A stretch of 64,000 bases of DNA, taken from assembly GCA_013399895.1 (NCBI GenBank), contig VXBA01001826.1, forward strand, positions 3,698,236 to 3,762,235, given 5' to 3'. Under the pieces are notes generated by a model that had not been told where the DNA came from, did no database searches, and saw only the letters and a program-made list of their open reading frames with translations. Positions 62,024 through 64,000 of this stretch are shown here, one piece after another (positions within the stretch are counted from its first letter, which is position 1; every line of letters begins with the position of its first letter). The DNA comes from Serilophus lunatus (lineage: Eukaryota; Chordata; Aves; Passeriformes; Eurylaimidae). The translations under genes and the position numbers were made by a program.

Positions 62024-63092
62024 GTGAGTCAAATCTGCCAAATTAACAAAATTTGCAGCAAATGCAGTTGTTGATTCCTATGGATTATTTGGATAACACT
62101 GCAATGTCGTACAACTGTCTCAGTGTCAGAGGACAATGTGGCAAGTCTCAGTTTAGAGTTAAAAAGAAAAAAAGACAGTAACAATCAGACAACTTAGTTT
62201 TACAGATTTCACTTCAGGTCCTATCATATTTTTATATTGAAGTGTTTTTCTGCTAATATGAGCAATAATCTTCCTTTGAAAATCTCATGCATATAGAAAA
62301 AATGAACAGAATGGTTTGGGTTTTTTTCAAGGATCTGCTCTTGTGGTAGGGAAATCAACAGTATTAGCAGGTACTAATATAACCTCAGTTTACCTGGTCT
62401 TTAACCAGGGGGAGAAAAGGACACTGCAAGGGGGAGCCAGGGGCTATGTATTTATCCAAGACAGGACCAGCTCTGTCCCTACTGTTACTCTGTCCAGTTA
62501 GAGAAAAACCTTGTTAGGGTAAAACTTAACTCTTTCCTTCACAAAATTGCTTCCTTGTGTCTGCCCTAATTTACACCAAATTCTTCTTTCAAGAATGTTA
62601 CATGTATTTGGAGATAATCAGCTGCAGAACACCATTCATAATTGTGTTAAAATGTAAAGAATTCATAAAACAAAGCTTTTCTTGTTTAGTTCCTTTCTAC
62701 AGCCCTTTAGGGCTTTTGCTTAAAGCAGTTTGGTTTCTTACCTTGTTTCCTGTGTTTTCTCAGAGCTCTTGCTCAAAACACTTTTTTAAGGAGAAAAAGT
62801 TGCCCCACACTTGAATTTCTAAAGAAATCTGAACCTTTGAAGCCTGCATTAACTCAGGGATGTTTAACTGCAAGTTTAGTAAAGTTTGTGCTGTTCTGCA
62901 GCTTGCCAAGCTGTACCATTTCATGGTCCTTGTGATCCTTGATTCCCTCAGTCTCACACTTCCAATATTTTTTTTAAACTCCCATTAAAGCCAAAGATAT
63001 AAAATACATTCCCTCCAGCTGATTTCTCTATCTTCTCACAAAAGTGAGCACATGCTTAAACATGACAGATATGTCATGTTGTGTCATGACAT
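62024..63092 (+). other. Putative intron after the signal-peptide exon
   Basis: Starts with the GTGAGT donor. No further exon with matching phase was identified. No repeat family recognised. Confidence 0.4.
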
Positions 63093-63232
63093 GTGGAAGT
63101 GTCCAAGGCCAGGTCGGATGGGGCTTGGAGCAACCTGGGATAGTGGAAGGTGTCCCTGCCCATGGAAAAGGGTGGGACTGGAAGAGCTTTAAGTTTCCTT
63201 ACATCCTAAATCCTTCCATGATTCCATGAACT
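63093..63232 (+). mobile_element. CR1 LINE 3'-end fragment
   Basis: 'gaagtgtccaaggccaggtc', 'gcttggagcaacctgggata', 'aaggtgtccctgcccatgg' and the tail 'ccatgattccatgaactg'. Inserted next to a short palindromic stretch (catgacagatatgtcatg). Confidence 0.9.
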
Positions 63233-63367
63233 GATTTTACTACAGAGATGGAATGTCTCAGATACTCTAAGAATTGCCGTCCTTCTTCAAAGTAAAAAGG
63301 GAAGGTTAAAACAATTTTCACTACGGCTCGTTTTGAAGTCCCAAGCCATTCCCTGATTCTGTGATGA
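63233..63367 (+). mobile_element. Extended CR1-associated tail ending in a second CR1-like terminus
   Basis: Continues past the normal CR1 end with 'tttactacagagatggaa', also found after the CR1 copy at 52.8-53.0 kb, and ends with 'caagccattccctgattctg' and tgat, resembling another CR1 3' terminus. Either a longer CR1-derived unit or a nested insertion. Confidence 0.5.
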
Positions 63368-64000
63368 TCCTGTGCTATTCCTTTGCCAACAGACATCCAA
63401 GATAGAAAAAAATCCCCTAATGCTGTCAGGGCCTTTTGCCTTTTGGGTGATCCTGCAATGCCCCACAAAAGCCCTTGCTCTCTCTGCCCTGTTTCCTTGT
63501 CTGCAAGAGACACCTCCTCCCTCAGGAGCAGAGAATCCTGTGTCCTCCCCAAGACACAGCCCAGCTCTGCTCCTTCCCATTTTATAGGTAACAGAAGGAG
63601 GAATTAGCCAGGGAAAGAAAAGGAATCCCCAGCAGACTGAGGAGCTGAGTCTGAGCCAACAGCACAACCTCCAGTTCACCTTTGTATTCATTCTTCTGCT
63701 CCATACAGATAGAATGAACGTTTGCCACTGAAAATGCAGGGATAATTAAAAAAGGCAGATCTTGGCATAAGACTCACCTCTTTCATAGGCAAAGCAATCC
63801 TGGTAATCCTGTACAACTGTACTGTACAAAGTCAAATTAAGGTAGAATTAAATTACTTACAAGGATCTTGGGCGCCATCAGGAAGGTTTTTCAAAGGGCA
63901 GAATAACAAAGAACACAGAATATTCCAGTTGGAACTGGAGCCAGATCACTAATCCTAGCTAGAGCAATGCCTTTTTTAAGGCTTGCCCTTATTAACTGAT
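63368..64000. other. Non-coding DNA to the window end
   Basis: No exon with a convincing acceptor and phase-1 continuation found. Overlapping frames at 63.2-63.7 kb on both strands look like chance. Confidence 0.35.

Overview
The window looks like nuclear DNA of a bird, probably a neoavian and possibly a songbird. More than 20 fragments carry the 3' end of the avian CR1 LINE (the 'ccttccaaccca...attctgtgattctgtga' type of tail) in both orientations. There is one decayed class I endogenous retrovirus pol remnant, many A-rich and AT-rich simple repeats, and no mammalian SINE/L1 sequence and no bacterial gene organisation. Long reading frames are few and short, and most run through repeats. I see no bacterial operons, CRISPR arrays or phage, and nothing that amounts to a new multi-gene system.

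Layout. 1-35 kb is repeat-punctuated intergenic or intronic DNA. It holds CR1 fragments, a retroviral RNase H/integrase remnant (about 7.27-8.46 kb), a 72-bp near-perfect inverted repeat with a 244-bp spacer (18.26-18.65 kb), a perfect ATATT microsatellite (26.15 kb), and a 1,754-bp direct duplication whose copies meet exactly at a single unknown base (29,817), most likely an assembly artefact. At 35.9-38.9 kb a TATA-like box, a candidate non-coding exon with an AG|GTATGT donor, and a second candidate exon with strong splice sites and a 7-codon upstream ORF suggest the 5' end of a plus-strand gene, in a repeat-poor stretch. At 39.6-40.98 kb lies the longest CR1 copy, with reverse-transcriptase remnants that have lost catalytic aspartates. 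A small CpG island interrupted by an 11-base gap sits at 44.6-45.3 kb. From 45 to 61 kb come unique DNA, simple repeats and more CR1.

The best protein-coding evidence is at 61.8-62.0 kb: an exon with a good acceptor, two in-frame ATGs in strong context, a clear signal peptide and a consensus GTGAGT donor in phase 1. I do not recognise the protein. A 48-codon open frame behind a strong acceptor lies just upstream (61,498-61,644). The simplest model is one plus-strand gene for a secreted or type I membrane protein, with 5' non-coding exons near 36-39 kb (perhaps also at the CpG island), its signal-peptide exon at 61.8 kb and the rest beyond the window. The link between these exons is inference. 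There are three assembly gaps (13,545; 29,817; 44,998-45,008).
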